64,000 nucleotides of DNA from Hanleya hanleyi (lineage: Eukaryota; Mollusca; Polyplacophora; Lepidopleurida; Hanleyidae): positions 186,001-250,000 of the forward strand of contig JAVTVY010012683.1 of NCBI GenBank assembly GCA_036873755.1. The letters run 5' to 3'. This document shows, piece after piece, positions 44,325 to 56,587 of this stretch. How positions within the stretch are numbered: the first letter of the stretch is position 1; each line of letters starts with the position of its first letter. Below the pieces are notes generated by a model. The model was not told the origin of the DNA. It saw nothing but the letters and a program-made list of their open reading frames with translations, and searched no databases. The position numbers and the translations under genes are program-made.

Positions 44325-45654
44325 TTAAAATTTGTACATCAAACCAATCTCTCTCGGATAACCTAAAATACAATCTTCTTTCACTCTGCTAAAAAGATCC
44401 TCCAGCGTAGCCGCTCGATAAAAAGTATCTCTTACAGTCTTAAAATCTATGCAGTCTATGAGAATATGTTTCACGGTGAGATCTTCATGGCAAGGTATAC
44501 ACCTTGGAATCCGCTCCTGTTTTAGTAAGTATTCATGAGTAAATCGTGTGTGACCGATCCTACATCGTCTAATCATGGCCTGATCGAAACGTTTATGACT
44601 GTTCAGGTTAGTATAACCAACCGTTTTTCTGAACTCGTGAAGTTTGTTATTATCCATAGTATCCCATAAAGATTGAAACAGCTTTCTTACATAAGCGCAG
44701 ATAGATGGTCTCAAATCGCTGTATGGTATTCCAACAGGGTCAGCTTCTGCATCTAGAGCTGCCTTAGCCAATGTATCAGCTTCAGTGTTGCCTTTGATGT
44801 CCACGTGACTAGGCACCCAACAAAACACAATATCTATCTGCTGATCAAATCTGGTGTCATATAATTGTAGAATTTCCAAGATGGTGGGATGAGTGGAATT
44901 TCCATTTTTAATTGCTTGAAGGCATGACAGTGAATCTGAGAATATGACATATTTTCTCCTAGTGGATTCAATACCTTCTAAAGCTGATAATAGAGCTTTT
45001 GCTTCTGCAGTAAATATGGAACTTTTACCTGGCAGTCGATAGGTTTTAGTTTTGGAACTAAACATAGTAGCACATGCTACTCTCTCACCATCTTTAGAAC
45101 CATCTGTATAAATAGCCTGATGTGAACTGTATTTCTCTCTCAGTAGACCAAATTCTTGTGTATACACGAGCTGGCTCGTGTCTGCCTTTTTATATTTAGT
45201 GGCAGTTGGCAAGAGCTCGTTAGGTAAAATCTGACTAACTTTAATACCAGCTGCTACAAGGTGTGGTTTCATACGGATTCCAAGAGGTGGAATAATCGAG
45301 CATTTTTCCGAATATAAATCTGCGTACTCAGGGTTGAAAACAGTTATATGCAGGATTTGAGTGGTTCGAACGCAGTTTTGTGATATATTGCAGCGATAAT
45401 TTAATTCTCCGAAGTTTTAAAGGAAATTCATCCGCTTCCACATACAAGCTTTCTTTGGGTGATGTTCTGAACGCACCGAGGCAAAGCGTTAGTCCTTGAT
45501 GGAGAATAGGATCTAGCTTTGCCAAGTTTGACTTGCTTGCACCATTGTAAACAATAGAACCATAATTGAGTTTGGAACGAACAAGCGATCGATATAAATG
45601 AGAGAGAGTTTGCTGATCTCCTCCCCACTTATAGCTGGCAACGACTTTCAACAA
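44325..45654 (-). pseudogene. LINE B ORF2: RT C-terminus plus RNase H
   Basis: Frames 44325-45272 and 45328-45654 correspond to the 448-codon frame of copy A. RNase H residues are preserved (IYTDGSKDG, TAEAKALLSALEG, FSDSLSCLQAI, NTEADTLAKAA). A deletion of several dozen bases near 45200 removes the PPWQLATPEVD-type text seen in copy A, and small indels near 45300-45345 break the frame. Confidence 0.9.
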
Positions 45655-45689
45655 ATCCAGAGCGTTCGTGCATTTGGCTTTTAAGCAAT

Positions 45690-46424
45690 TTATATGTGAT
45701 TTAATGTTAGTCGTTGATCAAACAATATGCCTAGAAATTTGACCTCTTTTACCACTTTGATTTCAGTTCCATCTAAAGTAAGTACTGGATCTTCGTGCTG
45801 GAAATATTTTCTGCAAAAGTGTATACAATTTGTCTTAGCTCTGGAGAATTTGAAACCATTTTCTAGACACCATTTCTGAATTCTGTATAGACAAAGTTGT
45901 AATGTTCTCTCAATACTGTGTATACTTTTCCCACTACACGATATATTGAAATCGTCTACAAAAAGTGAGCCATCAATTGATTTATTCAGAACTGCAGCCA
46001 GGCTGTTGATCTTGATACTAAACAGAGTAGTAGACAAAATACTGCCCTGTGGGACACCCTGGTCTTGATCAAAATGATCAGACATAGTTGTACCCAAACG
46101 AATTTGGAATTGTCTATCATTCAAAAAGTTGGAAATAAAAACGGGTAAACGACCTTTTAATCCCATCTTTTGAAGATCTTTAAGAATCCCGTATTTCCAT
46201 GTAGTATCGTAGGCTTTTTCTAAATCAAAAAAGATAGAAACCACATGTTCGTTCTTAGCGAAAGCATTCTTAACAAACGAATCTAATCTGACTAAATGAT
46301 CAATGGTACTTTTATTTTTCGGGAAACCAGCTTGAATATCAGTAAGTTTCTTTTCAGTTTCCAGGTACCAAACAAGGCGATCATTTATCATGCGTTCCAT
46401 TGTTTTGCAGACACAGCTAGTCAA
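45690..46424 (-). pseudogene. LINE B ORF2: reverse transcriptase core
   Basis: 244 codons with the same RT motifs as copy A (FDLEKAYDTTWK, QGVPQGSILS, FVDDFNISC). One base appears missing near 45700 compared with copy A, ending the frame early. Differences from copy A are few (for example FPKNKSTID against FRKNRSTID). Confidence 0.92.
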
Positions 46425-46499
46425 TGAAATCGGACGATAATTACCAGGGTCTGTATGGTCACGACCAGGTTTTGGAACTGGTATAACTATGGCATTGTG

Positions 46500-46997
46500 T
46501 CATGACGGGGGGAATTCCTCTCTATACCAAAGTCTATTGAATATGCGTAATAGGATTTCTAGAGATGATTCCGGTAGATGTTTCAAAAGCTGATAATGAA
46601 TATTATCAGGGCCTGCAGCAGAATCATGAGCTTTCGTGAGGGAAGCATGAAGTTCTTCTATTGTAAACGAAGCGTTATAGCCTTCATGGTTACCGGAGGT
46701 GAATTTAATTTCTTTTTTCTCTTCTCTTTTCTGGAAACTTTGAAATTTAAGTACATAATTTTCTGATGAAGAGTTTTTGGCAATTGTTTCTCCTAATTTA
46801 TTTGCAATTTCTACTCTGTCACTTGATTTCCATCGTTGAGATGGTGAACGCTGAACTTTTATTCTTTGGATCATATTCCAAACTTTTGTTCTAGGAGTAT
46901 GGGTATTTATCTTAGAAACATAATTTCTCCAAGAATCACGTTTATTCTGTTTCATGGTTCTACGAGCTTTAGCTCTTGTAACTCTGAGATCTTTCAA
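46500..46997 (-). pseudogene. LINE B ORF2: linker before RT
   Basis: 165 codons with KDLRVTRAKARRTMKQNKRD at the start and SLTKAHDSAAGPDNIHYQLL near the end. The upstream part of the linker seen in copy A is missing; the deletion junction is near 47015. Confidence 0.85.
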
Positions 46998-47015
46998 ATT
47001 TTCAGGATTAGGATG

Positions 47016-47635
47016 TCATTAAAAATACACAACGAATTATTTGATATAAAATTTTCGAGAATTTTACCTTTACAATTGTCTTCATTATCCCAGAGGATGT
47101 TACGACCGTTAAAATCACCCATCAATACACAAGGTTTCGGGAGCTGATCGCAAAGATCTTGAAGTTCATTTAGTCGGAGACTACCAGAAGAAGGTATGTA
47201 CACCGTGCATAATGTGAAAACAGAATTCAAGGTAATACGAACTGCTACAGCTTGTAAATCTGTCACTAAATCAACAGGACTGTGTAACACACCCATTTTA
47301 ACCAATATTGAGGAACCAGCTTGTAAATCTGTCACTAAATCAACAGGACTGTGTAACACACCCATTTTAACCAATATTGAGGAACCGCCAGTAGCTTTTC
47401 CATTTTCGTCTAAAGCGTAGGAATGATAAGGTGTGTATTGGCGAAATTTAAATTTATCTTTATCTGCTTTTTTCAGAAAGGTCTCGTTGAGACAAAAAGC
47501 TGATGGTTCATAATCTTGAGTTAATAATTGGAGTTCATTTAAATTGGCCAAACTCCTCTGCAATTCCACTGAACGATAGTTGGTGGCTGAGCCATCTTCA
47601 GTCCGTATATCGAAATAAAACACAAAGCTGCCCAA
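47016..47635 (-). pseudogene. LINE B endonuclease (EEP), N-terminal half
   Basis: Apurinic-type endonuclease text includes FCLNETFLKKADKD (metal-binding Glu) and CVLMGDFNGRNILWDNED (the GDFN block). It ends at NNSLCIFND, just before the deletion that removes the C-terminal half with the SDH motif (present in copy A). A 69-bp unit is duplicated exactly in frame (47249-47317 and 47318-47386), repeating 23 residues starting GSSILVKMGVLHSPVD. The family's role is nicking target DNA to prime reverse transcription. Confidence 0.9.
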
Positions 47636-47803
47636 GCCAAGATCTATAAGGTTAGCTTAGCCATTACGTACGCTTTATTTTGATTAATTCTTTTTTACCC
47701 TTCTTTTCTTTTTTCCTTTGTTCTCTCGTCTTTTTGATTTTCCTTCTTACAAACTTCTTTCTCTCTTGTCTCAACAAGTCCTTAAGATCTTTGGTTCAAG
47801 GAA

Positions 47804-48057
47804 TTACAAGCGTCTAGTCCGTCATTCATAATCCAGCCGTCGTCCATTAGAGAATATCCGCGTCCATAATCCGAAGACCTATTCCATTTTCCATACAACA
47901 GTATTAGCACCAAATTCAAAAAGACAATCATAGTATACATAAACATAGGCTTGTTTCCTGCAAGAGAGAAGCGGTCAACAGTTTTCAATGATGCCGGCAA
48001 GACATCATGATGTTCCAAAAATATCAAATCCGTATCGCTGATCAGTATTCTTAATCC
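47804..48057 (+). repeat. R1 repeat inside LINE B
   Basis: A 254-bp copy runs from TTACAAGCGTCTAGTCC to GTATTCTTAATCC. It lacks the last ~24 bp found in the 35.3- and 56.6-kb copies; LINE ORF1 sequence begins there instead. The ORF1 stop codon (48051-48053 on the minus strand) lies within R1 sequence. Confidence 0.93.
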
Positions 48058-49310
48058 GCCTCGCCTATTAGCGGGCGATCGTTACACTCCTGATACTCCT
48101 CATCAGTAAGAATGAACGTATCACTGCTAGGAGTGGGATTAGCATCGACCACCTCAGGCTCCCCGCCGATATCCATTGCATTCTCTTCCTTCTTATTCGA
48201 GATAGCTTCATTACTACCAGACTGCCGACTACTTTCTTTTTCTGAGAACTCCTTCATTACTTCCTCGTTTGGTGTGAAGTTAACACCTACACCGGAGTGA
48301 ATAGGATTAATGGAGGAATCCACAGACTGCACAGGTGCATTCTGACTCGAACCACTATCAGTATCCGGTAAGTTGATCTTCAATTCAACCTCCGGAATTA
48401 ATACTATGTCATCTCTTTCAGTCTGATCAGAAGTCTGTTCACCTGACTTGACTTCTGCATCATCGCAAACTTCACTCTCACTGACATCTCTATCTTCCGA
48501 ATTACAAGTTTCATCCATCGCGTCATCGAGACACTCGCAGCGGTTTGCAGTTTTCTCATTGCTTCTGGCTGAGTCTATCTTCTGTTGACGTTCAGTGGCC
48601 TTACCATTACGGCCTACAGTCTTCCATGCATCTTTATAGTGCTGTTGTTTCTGCCGGATAGCCTCGGCGGAAAGTTGTCTAACTCCTGCAGCCGGAACAA
48701 AGCGAGAATTCAACAAATCATCTCTTCTATCATTAGCTGCGTTATCTTCAGGAACCTGTTTGGCATTTGGACAGGTTTTTTTAAAGTGCCCTTCCTGATG
48801 ACAAATCAGGCATTTATTTTTCAAAGGACACTTCCAGTTCATGTGATTTTCTGATCCACAAGTATAACATGTTTTTACTTGACCGTTATACCATACAGGA
48901 AGTCTCATACCTCCAATCAAAATAGAAGACGGAAGATCACGTTTGAATTTCGTCATCCTAATTCTTCGAACTCCCGTTTCACACTGTCTATCAAACGAGT
49001 AGAACTCCTTTTGTAAAGAGAGAACATCCCCATAAAACTCAAAAGCACGTTTGATCTCAGAATCTGGGAAATCGCATGGTCCTTTCATTTTTACCAGCAA
49101 TTTCCCTGGATCTATTTCCTCAAAATAGCCACGTTGATCTCCAACGCGAATACCTTCCAGCACTAGGCGAGTTTTGGTGTTCACATTTGCTACTGCGAGG
49201 TACAGTGTCTTTTAATGCGTAATATATATCAGCCGGATCTGCTCTCTCTAGACCGTGAAGTTTTAGGCTCAGTGACCTATTAAACTTGCTAAATGCCATA
49301 GTAAAAAAAA
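48051..49310 (-). pseudogene. LINE B ORF1, gag-like with zinc knuckles
   Basis: The main frame 48051-49184 (377 codons) has an RNA-recognition-like first part and two CCHC knuckles: CYTCGSENHMNWKC and CLICHQEGHFKKTC. A long acidic tail follows. An upstream frame beginning MAFSKFNRSLSLKLHGLERA at about 49300 appears to be the true N-terminus, with a frameshift near 49190. The last residues end at a stop donated by the R1 insertion, so the original C-terminus may have been longer. Expected role: nucleic-acid-binding coat of the LINE particle. Confidence 0.88.
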
Positions 49311-50499
49311 AAAAAAAAGTCCACAAGGGAATCTTAATACAAACTACAAATAGTGACCTACACAAACCACAGTAGTGTACAGACCTTTTGGTCTTTGATA
49401 TATGTTGGCATTTGTGGGAAGTTGATGCTGGGTCGACATCGGGCCTTACAGACTAGTCTTTCGTGTTAATTGCCGTCATTTACATCTGACGATGATACAG
49501 CTCACCAATCTCCAATGTACGAGTTGTCACAGCGAAACAGCTCACCAATTACCAGTATACGAGTTGTCAGAGCATTTCCATCATAGCTCTCTAGATTTGT
49601 ATCTAATACCGCTTATGCCGGTGCTAGGGGCCGTGTGGTCATATCATCCAAGTTGCCACATGAACAGGTGCAATAAAAGCGTACCTGAGATACAACACAT
49701 ATCATGAATCGTTAGATTCTTGGTATGTGCTTTAGAATAGGTTTACCAGAAGACTATTCTGTGAAGTCATGTGACGCAGTCAGTATGTCGGCACCTCTTC
49801 CCACTTCCCTTATATGTGTTGTAATCTCTTCAGAGTAAACATCGCCTACTCCCCTGAAGGAGCCCCAGTCTGAAGGTAAATGTGAAAACTATACAACAAT
49901 ACACTCTCTCTGAACCTTGTCCCGGCCGAACAATAGCCCAGTTCTAAATCGGACCCGTTCCTAGGTGATCCCGAGGAACAGAGAACAAAAGACTCGCTCA
50001 AACGTGTACACTGAGGGCTAGCCTTCAGTGTACACTAATATGTACATGTATTTAACCCAGTTGATATACGCAGATATGTGTAAATCGACCTAAGTCAATC
50101 TGAACGAAAAACGAACCAATTATAAACTTTGTCAAGCCAACAAGGTTAATATATATACAGCAACAAAAATACGAAATATTTACAGACCGCGAACAAACAG
50201 AGGCGAGGGAGACAGAAAAAACCCCACCGACCTTCTCGGTCACAAAGACCGACACGCTAGTAATGGCAGGTCTCTGCCTTCCCAAACCAGGCAAAACTGA
50301 CTAAGAGAGAAAACCGCCCTGAACAGCAAAAACCGAGAAATAATTCTAAACTTTCACCACAGGTATTTGTCAAAAGTATTCACAAAATATATTACACAGG
50401 AATCAGAGCTAATATCAGCTGAAATACGCAGAAATAGACAAATTTCTCGGATCGAAGTGAAAACACGTCCGACTCCCAATCTCTCTACATCCGGGCTCC
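49311..50499 (-). promoter_or_regulatory. LINE B 5' untranslated region
   Basis: About 1.19 kb between ORF1 and the 5' target duplication. In such LINEs this region holds an internal promoter; no specific element can be named from sequence alone. Tandem text CAGCTCACCAAT...ACGAGTTGTCA repeats near 49500-49570. A MITE-2 copy sits at 49691-49823. A poly-A-like run (AAAAAAAAAA) lies just before ORF1 at about 49303-49318. Confidence 0.6.
49691..49823 (+). mobile_element. MITE-2 copy in LINE 5'UTR
   Basis: 133 bp between TACAACACATAT inverted ends. About 45 bp to its left (GTTGCCACATGAACAGGT, then CAATAAAAGCG) also match the flank of the 37.6-kb copy, so the shared unit there is larger than the MITE. 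Confidence 0.85.
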
Positions 50500-50855
50500 T
50501 GCTAGGTAACAAATTATAAATTATATATATACAAAGGCATGTTTTCTTATTCCGTATCGCATTTCCCGTATCACATCCTCCGAAAAAAGAGGGACTACTT
50601 TCGCCTTGTCTATCTAGGTCGCATTGAGTCGCGCCACCTGTCGGGAAAACCCCTGCAACATATCCAAGTATATTGGACCACGGTCACTGTTTATCTCGTG
50701 TTCGTGGCCAAAAATTTAACAGTTATTTTATTTTTTAGGAAGCCCAATGCGATAAAGCCGATGTCCTCAAAAAACATACAAAGGGCCAGGTTTACAATGA
50801 AAATAAAATTTATTTAATAGAAACGTCTGTCGTCTGCTAGGCCATGGCATAGGTC

Positions 50856-52744
50856 ATGGGAATTCTCACACCAAGAAATTCCTTCAGCAATTCATACTTA
50901 TCGAGTACAGCTCTTATCGGAAAACGGGAATTACCGCCAGAAAACTGTGTGTATATTCAGACATTCGTTAATTATTATTCCCTGTTGACATTTTCCTGTT
51001 TGTTAGTATTCTACAATTTCATACACTGTACAATGGAGGATTCCTTTGCCAATTTTGACAGTGACACGAACAGTTCTTTTGAGCCGGCAAATTTTGACCT
51101 GGGCTTTTTCCCCAATTCCCCCAACCAATCTGACGAAGGCGGTTCAACAAGTAACTTTCCCAGTGACGATGGAATTGATGGTGCTATTCGGGACATGCCT
51201 CTTGAGCTTCATATAACGATGCAACATCAGACTGCGGCGGCAGCATCAACAACAACGTCATCAACAACAACACCACCACCAGTGTACAATGAAAACCATG
51301 ATGAATCGGACTCCGACCCGGAACCTGAAGATTTAGCATTGCTGAATAACGAATACAACATCATGACCCCCCTCCAAATGTGAATAACCGTGCCCCAACA
51401 TTTGTAGAGCTTCAGAAATCCCAGACAGAGTTTGTTACTGATATGAGAAATAAAAATACTGTACGGAAAACTGACAGCGTGGTACGCATTTTTGCAAAAT
51501 GGCTTGGGGCCTCTCTACGGTTCGAAGAATGGGAACTACAGCTCATCCCACATCTGGAGCTGGACAACTACATCGGCTCATTTCTGCTTTCAATTAGAAA
51601 ATTTGATGGATCTGAATATGAGCCGGACACTCTTGCAAGTTACCATCGAGGTATTGACAGGTTCCTGCGTGAGAAGAACTACCCATACAGTCTGATATTG
51701 GACCGCGAGTTCCAGACAAGTCGGGATGTCCTGGCCTCTAAAAGAAAAGAACTTAAAGCGAATGGAAAAGGAAATAGGCCAAATAAATCAGAGCCTCTCA
51801 CCCGAGAGGAACAGATCATCCTATCTGAAACGAGTCGGCTTGGCTGCCAGAGTCCAAAACAGTTACAAAACAAAATGTGGTTGAACAATACTATGCATTT
51901 TGGGCTGCGGCCAACTTCTGAAAACCAAAAACTGAGGTGGGGGGATTTAACGCTAAAAACTGATGCGAACGGTCTAGAATTCATTGAATTCAATGAGCGA
52001 GTGACAAAAACGAGAACCGGTGCCAATCTAGTGGCCACGAATGCCCCTTCCACCCCAAACAATTCACCTTGCCGAATAACCCTGAGGAATGCCCCGTTCA
52101 CACTTATAAGGAGTTCCGAAGTCACAGGCCCCAGAAAATGTGTGCTCCTGATAGCCCATTTTATCTTGCCATACACTACCAGAGGAAAGCATCAAGCTCT
52201 GTCTGGTATAAATGTCAGCCACTGGGGGGAAATAAGTTAGGGGAAATTATGAAAACAATAACAGGAAATGCTAACATACCTGGACGGAAAACCAATCACA
52301 GTGCCAGAAAATCTACAGCGACAATCGACAGCGACGCGTCTTCTCCACGCTGGAGTACCACCGACAACAACTATGCAACTGACGGGGCACAAAAACGTTG
52401 CCAGTCTGAACAATTATGCTGTTGCCAGTCATGAACAACAGAAAGAGATGTCACATATTCTCGGTATAACAGATACGGCAACTAATAAATCTCCGTGTCA
52501 CCCTATCCCAAGTACCAGTAATGTCGACGATTCTCCGTGTGTCCCTGTCATTTCCGGCCCTTTGATACAAAGTTCGGACTCATTGACTGACCAAAACATT
52601 CCGATACGAATAAACCAGAATCTCCTGTCACAAACTCAGACGACCGCAGCGGGTATCTTTCACGGCGCCAACTTTCACCACTGCACCCTGAATATAATGG
52701 TCTGCCAGTCTGCTGGATCGATCCCGTCAAATAATTTGACATAA
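50856..52744 (+). pseudogene. Crypton-type tyrosine recombinase relic
   Basis: An acidic, Ser/Thr-rich first frame (ATG at 51033 gives MEDSFANFDSD...; ends 51383) leads into the recombinase at 51380-52240, which has RIFAKWLGASLRFEEWELQL and NTMHFGLRPTSENQKLRWGD (catalytic Arg region). After a frameshift near 52060-52090 the second frame gives MCAPDSPFYLAIHYQ, WYKCQPLGGNKLGEIMK and GRKTNHSARKS (His-x-x-Arg). A further shift near 52315 gives LLHAGVPPTTTMQLTGHKNV, then ASLNNYA with the likely nucleophilic Tyr. This matches the Crypton/DUF3504 family (also found in domesticated KIAA1958/QRICH1/ZMYM proteins). Three frame breaks mean it is dead unless introns are missed. Confidence 0.85.
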
Positions 52745-53241
52745 ATAATAACTAAACCGAATGATACTTTTCACTTTTGGTCGAAGACATCAAGATATAA
52801 ACTCTAAATGTTACAGAACGTTTCTGCCAGTTTTCACATGTTTGCCGCTTCCGGTAAAGTTTGAAAGTTACAGCGCGTATGAATATACTTTTTTGACCTA
52901 GTTATGAGGCTAGCTAAGAGAAACCTTGTTCTCATGTGAATATTGCGGTACATTCAATAATATATATAAATTCTGGTACTGTATGTAATGTTGAATTGAA
53001 GGTTATTTACAGTTATTATAGGTAATTTATTTCAACCAAAAATGAATTCTGTCTTCTTTCTGATTTTGATCATTGTTTCTGCTATACTGACTGTCAACTC
53101 GTTTCTGCATATAAAACTGGGGTAAGAATCGAGGCCTGTGCACTACCCTAGATTTGAATGCTGCATCATCCAACATAGTACTGCGGAAATACCGCTAAAT
53201 ATGACCGACAAAGTTAATATAAATACATGTATATGATAAGA

Positions 53242-53406
53242 AGGTTATCAAGGTACTGTGTGTTCCGGGACGTCGTATCAGCTCTCGTGCTCTGAGGTCC
53301 GATCGCTGTATCGACCAAGCCCTGCGGGCTCGGTCGATACGGTGATCGGACCTCAGAGCACTCGAGCTGATACGACGTCCCGGAACACACAGTACCATGA
53401 TAACCT
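53242..53406. repeat. 165-bp foldback element
   Basis: Two arms of about 75 bp are near-perfect complements around a centre at GCCCTGCGGGC. The left arm starts AGGTTATCA and includes TGTTCCGGGACGTCGTATCA; the right arm mirrors it, with about five mismatches. Its GC content is well above the neighbourhood. It is probably a foldback-type non-autonomous DNA transposon. Confidence 0.9.
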
Positions 53407-53744
53407 CTATTGACACATCATTTGAATTCAAAAGTCGTCACTCATATTTCATTTTTAACTTTATCATGTTATGCATTGTTTCCATAGTGATCATATTCGT
53501 AGCTGATGGAGCCATTTGATGGAAGGACCATAGCATCAGATTTTGTTTGTCCGTGCCTGTATTGACCTGGGCTGTCGTTGTGCACAATGCAGCTCATGGT
53601 AAGAATGGGCCTCAGCTCCTCAGACAGCTTGTCGTTTACAAGCGGCAACTAACTGAGGCACTCATGGGGTGTGAAAAGGAATAGGACCCCACTCGTGTGG
53701 TTCCTAGGTGTGAAAAGGAATAGGACCCAACTTTGTGATATGAC

Positions 53745-53777
53745 AAATGTAGTTGAAAGCGACGTTAAATCATATTC
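53745..53777 (+). mobile_element. SINE 3' tail remnant
   Basis: GTTGAAAGCGACGTTAAAT followed by CATATTCACT matches the end of the SINE. The rest of that SINE is not recognisable. Confidence 0.6.
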
Positions 53778-56587
53778 ACTTGTCCACGAAGTTCTATAGA
53801 TCTTTTCCCAGAATAAGAAGACTGTCAAATTCAACAAGGACCGATTTTATTCTGTACAATCAAGAATCATAAGTGATAATAGCACCATAAAACATGTCTA
53901 GACTTATGTAGCAGATTTATGCAAATCAGTAGAACTGTACTATATGCTGTAGAACCATGTAGGCAGACTTAAGGCAAAAAATGCATACAAGACGTAGAAC
54001 GCAATATCCACTTCTGCTTACACAGCAACCAGCAACAGTGAAACTTATTTATCTGATTGCTGTGATGTGGGTAAAGGCACAATAAAGTGCTTGTTATTTT
54101 TTTGATACCTAAAACATTTCCGAAACAAGTCTGAAGGTTCAACACAAACAGTTATAGGATTTTGAATTCCATCCAAGATGAATCTGTCAGAAGAAATGCT
54201 CAGTTCCCTATTGCAAACTAAAGATCTGTCATCTGAACATTCAAATCTGTTTACAAGCAATAATACCTTTTCCTCACAGTTGCAGTCCTCATTACATCTA
54301 CAGAGAAACTTCCCAACAACACATCTTAGCAGAAAACAAATAGCATAATGTTTTAGCTGCATCGTGTCATCACATTGTCCATTTGACTGTTTGTCACCCA
54401 AGGAACACATGTATATGGAGTTGAATGAAAATCTATTATATATCCTATAGTTAGATGCAATGGGATCTTCGCCTAATAAATGACTGACTGCCAACATCTC
54501 ATTAGGTTCAAGGTATCGAGTCCTAGGGGAACCATACAAATGAACATTATCAACAATAAAAGATTTCTTCCTAACATATACCCCTGAACACAACAATCTG
54601 TTGAAGAGTGAATTAAATGCAGATCAGACACAGTGAAGTATTTCTCATGTAGCCAGTTTCATTACTTGTAGAATTGCCTGTATCAAGAATGTTTTACAGA
54701 TCTGCATTGGTACACATTTAGTCCCTTTAACAAGGGACAGGATCTGTCCAATGGTGCCTTCGAACCGAAAACAAGAAAAAACCCAAAGTGGACCACAGTC
54801 GCTTACGGCGTCTGAAAGATGTAGCAACTGATTCTCTTACGGTGTCTGAAAGATGTAGCAACTGATGGACATTGAAGGTACAATATTCTCTGCCATAAAG
54901 ATTAGGTACATCTTTCACAAAATTTTCACATTCAGCCAAGTCAACATCAGTTAGACTAATTCTGTCTTGTAGTAGTATATTAATAGAGAATACTAGAAGG
55001 AACCAGTGACTAAAACACTGTTGTGGTAAAGTGCCATGCAGAACAATCAGTGAATAATACAATAAAAATGATTTCCACTCTGATCCTTTCCAATATTTTC
55101 TCTCTGAAAGGCTTCTGGGCAATATTGATATACTGCTAGGTGGCTTCAAATTAGTCAGTCTATGACTGACCTCAGATGTACTTTGACCCAAGTACCAAGG
55201 TTTCTGATGATTACGAGAATCAAACCAGAGACCAGTGAACGTTCTAACAACCCCTAACCAAACACAATGTAGGTAATCTGGTACAAATCCTCTAACTATA
55301 TTGAAAAGTGGTAACAACAGCAATGGGCTAACCCCTCTTACACCATTTACTGGATTAGTTTCACTACTTTCTAAAGCATCATTCATGAAATCTACTAAGT
55401 TTCTTTTCTCTGCATTATCAGCCAGAAGTGGATATATTCGTGACGAGCTATCACCTCGTTCTATGACCTCGCCTTCTTGTAGGCACCAGTCACAGCCATA
55501 CTGTCCATTGAACTGCGTGGTGTTTCGAAACATCGGTCGAGCGCACGAGTCGCATGAGGAGCAAACACTGAAAACTCGGCTATGAATAACTTCATGTTTG
55601 TTATTCACCCAATCCATACCTACTGTGCCAAGGGGTTTGAGATCATCCACAAATGGCATCAGGTAACATTGTGACCATGGCTTTTGGTTCGCGAACCATA
55701 AACCAATTAACAGGCAGTTTTCTTTACAGTTTATTGGAATTTCATTGATACATGCCTGCAATAGCCAGATCGACCTCTTTGATGATCGGAATACAGGGGC
55801 TCCATCACAGTTCCACGTTAAAGTTATATCATCATCTGTAATCTCTCCCCTACGAAAATATCTCCTCATCCTTCCACTAAATGCACCGACTAGGTCATCC
55901 TGCCACACTACATCAGATTTCTTGATGAGAGTGTGTCTCTTCAACTGTTCCCGCAACTGACTGGCAATAGGTATGTAAAGGAAGAAGTGTCCATCTTTCA
56001 AGCATCTCCCACGGTCCAAGGTAACATTACAAGACTGGCAACTATCCAGGTTTTTACACTCAGAATATTTTCCCAGGTATATATCACAAACAGGACAAAA
56101 AAGATGAGCATCAAAATATTCATCCTGTACCATAATTCCTTCAGTTAAAAGAAATTTAGAGGGCGGCAAAGATCCAGGTGAAAGAATATTTAAAATATCC
56201 AGCAAGTCCTCTACTGCGGAACCAGTTAAATGATGTCGCCGGATAAACGCGATCAGCGTTACTATAGCTTGTCCTTTGGTGATATCAGAACCCTCCTTGA
56301 TAGGTTCATCAGCATTTGGGATATCTGGCTCATGGGTATTGTCCTCGAAGGTTGTATCATTCGCTTGGTCATTTATCGCACCAGCCTGCTGATGAAGAAT
56401 AAAGAACAGTGACAATGATTAGAAGTGATTAAACTACACAGTTCGTATCACAGAATACCTATTTGATTTGATAGCACATAACGTCATTTTCCAAAATGGG
56501 ATGCCGATTCCAATTCTCCAGACACAGAATTTAGCAAAGCACGCAGCTTTATTTCACTGTATGGGATTTCTCAACATTCTTTTGAAA

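Larger units (their letters stand above)
44191..50499 (-). mobile_element. LINE copy B, end to end with 13-bp TSD
   Basis: The copy is 6309 bp on the minus strand. A perfect 13-bp duplication TGCTAGGTAACAA lies at 44178-44190 and 50500-50512. From 3' to 5' there are a (GA)n tail, 3'UTR, RNase H, RT, endonuclease, R1 insertion, ORF1 with zinc knuckles, and a 5'UTR of about 1.1 kb containing MITE-2. It matches copy A very closely. Damage includes several frameshifts, a deletion joining the linker to the middle of the endonuclease near 47015, and a 69-bp duplication. Clade: I/R1/Nimb-like by domain order. Confidence 0.95.
52745..54040. other. No gene seen
   Basis: Non-coding between the Crypton and EnSpm genes. 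It contains a large palindrome (53242-53406), a SINE tail remnant (53745-53777), and a repeated GTGTGAAAAGGAATAGGACC at about 53666 and 53708. Confidence 0.5.
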
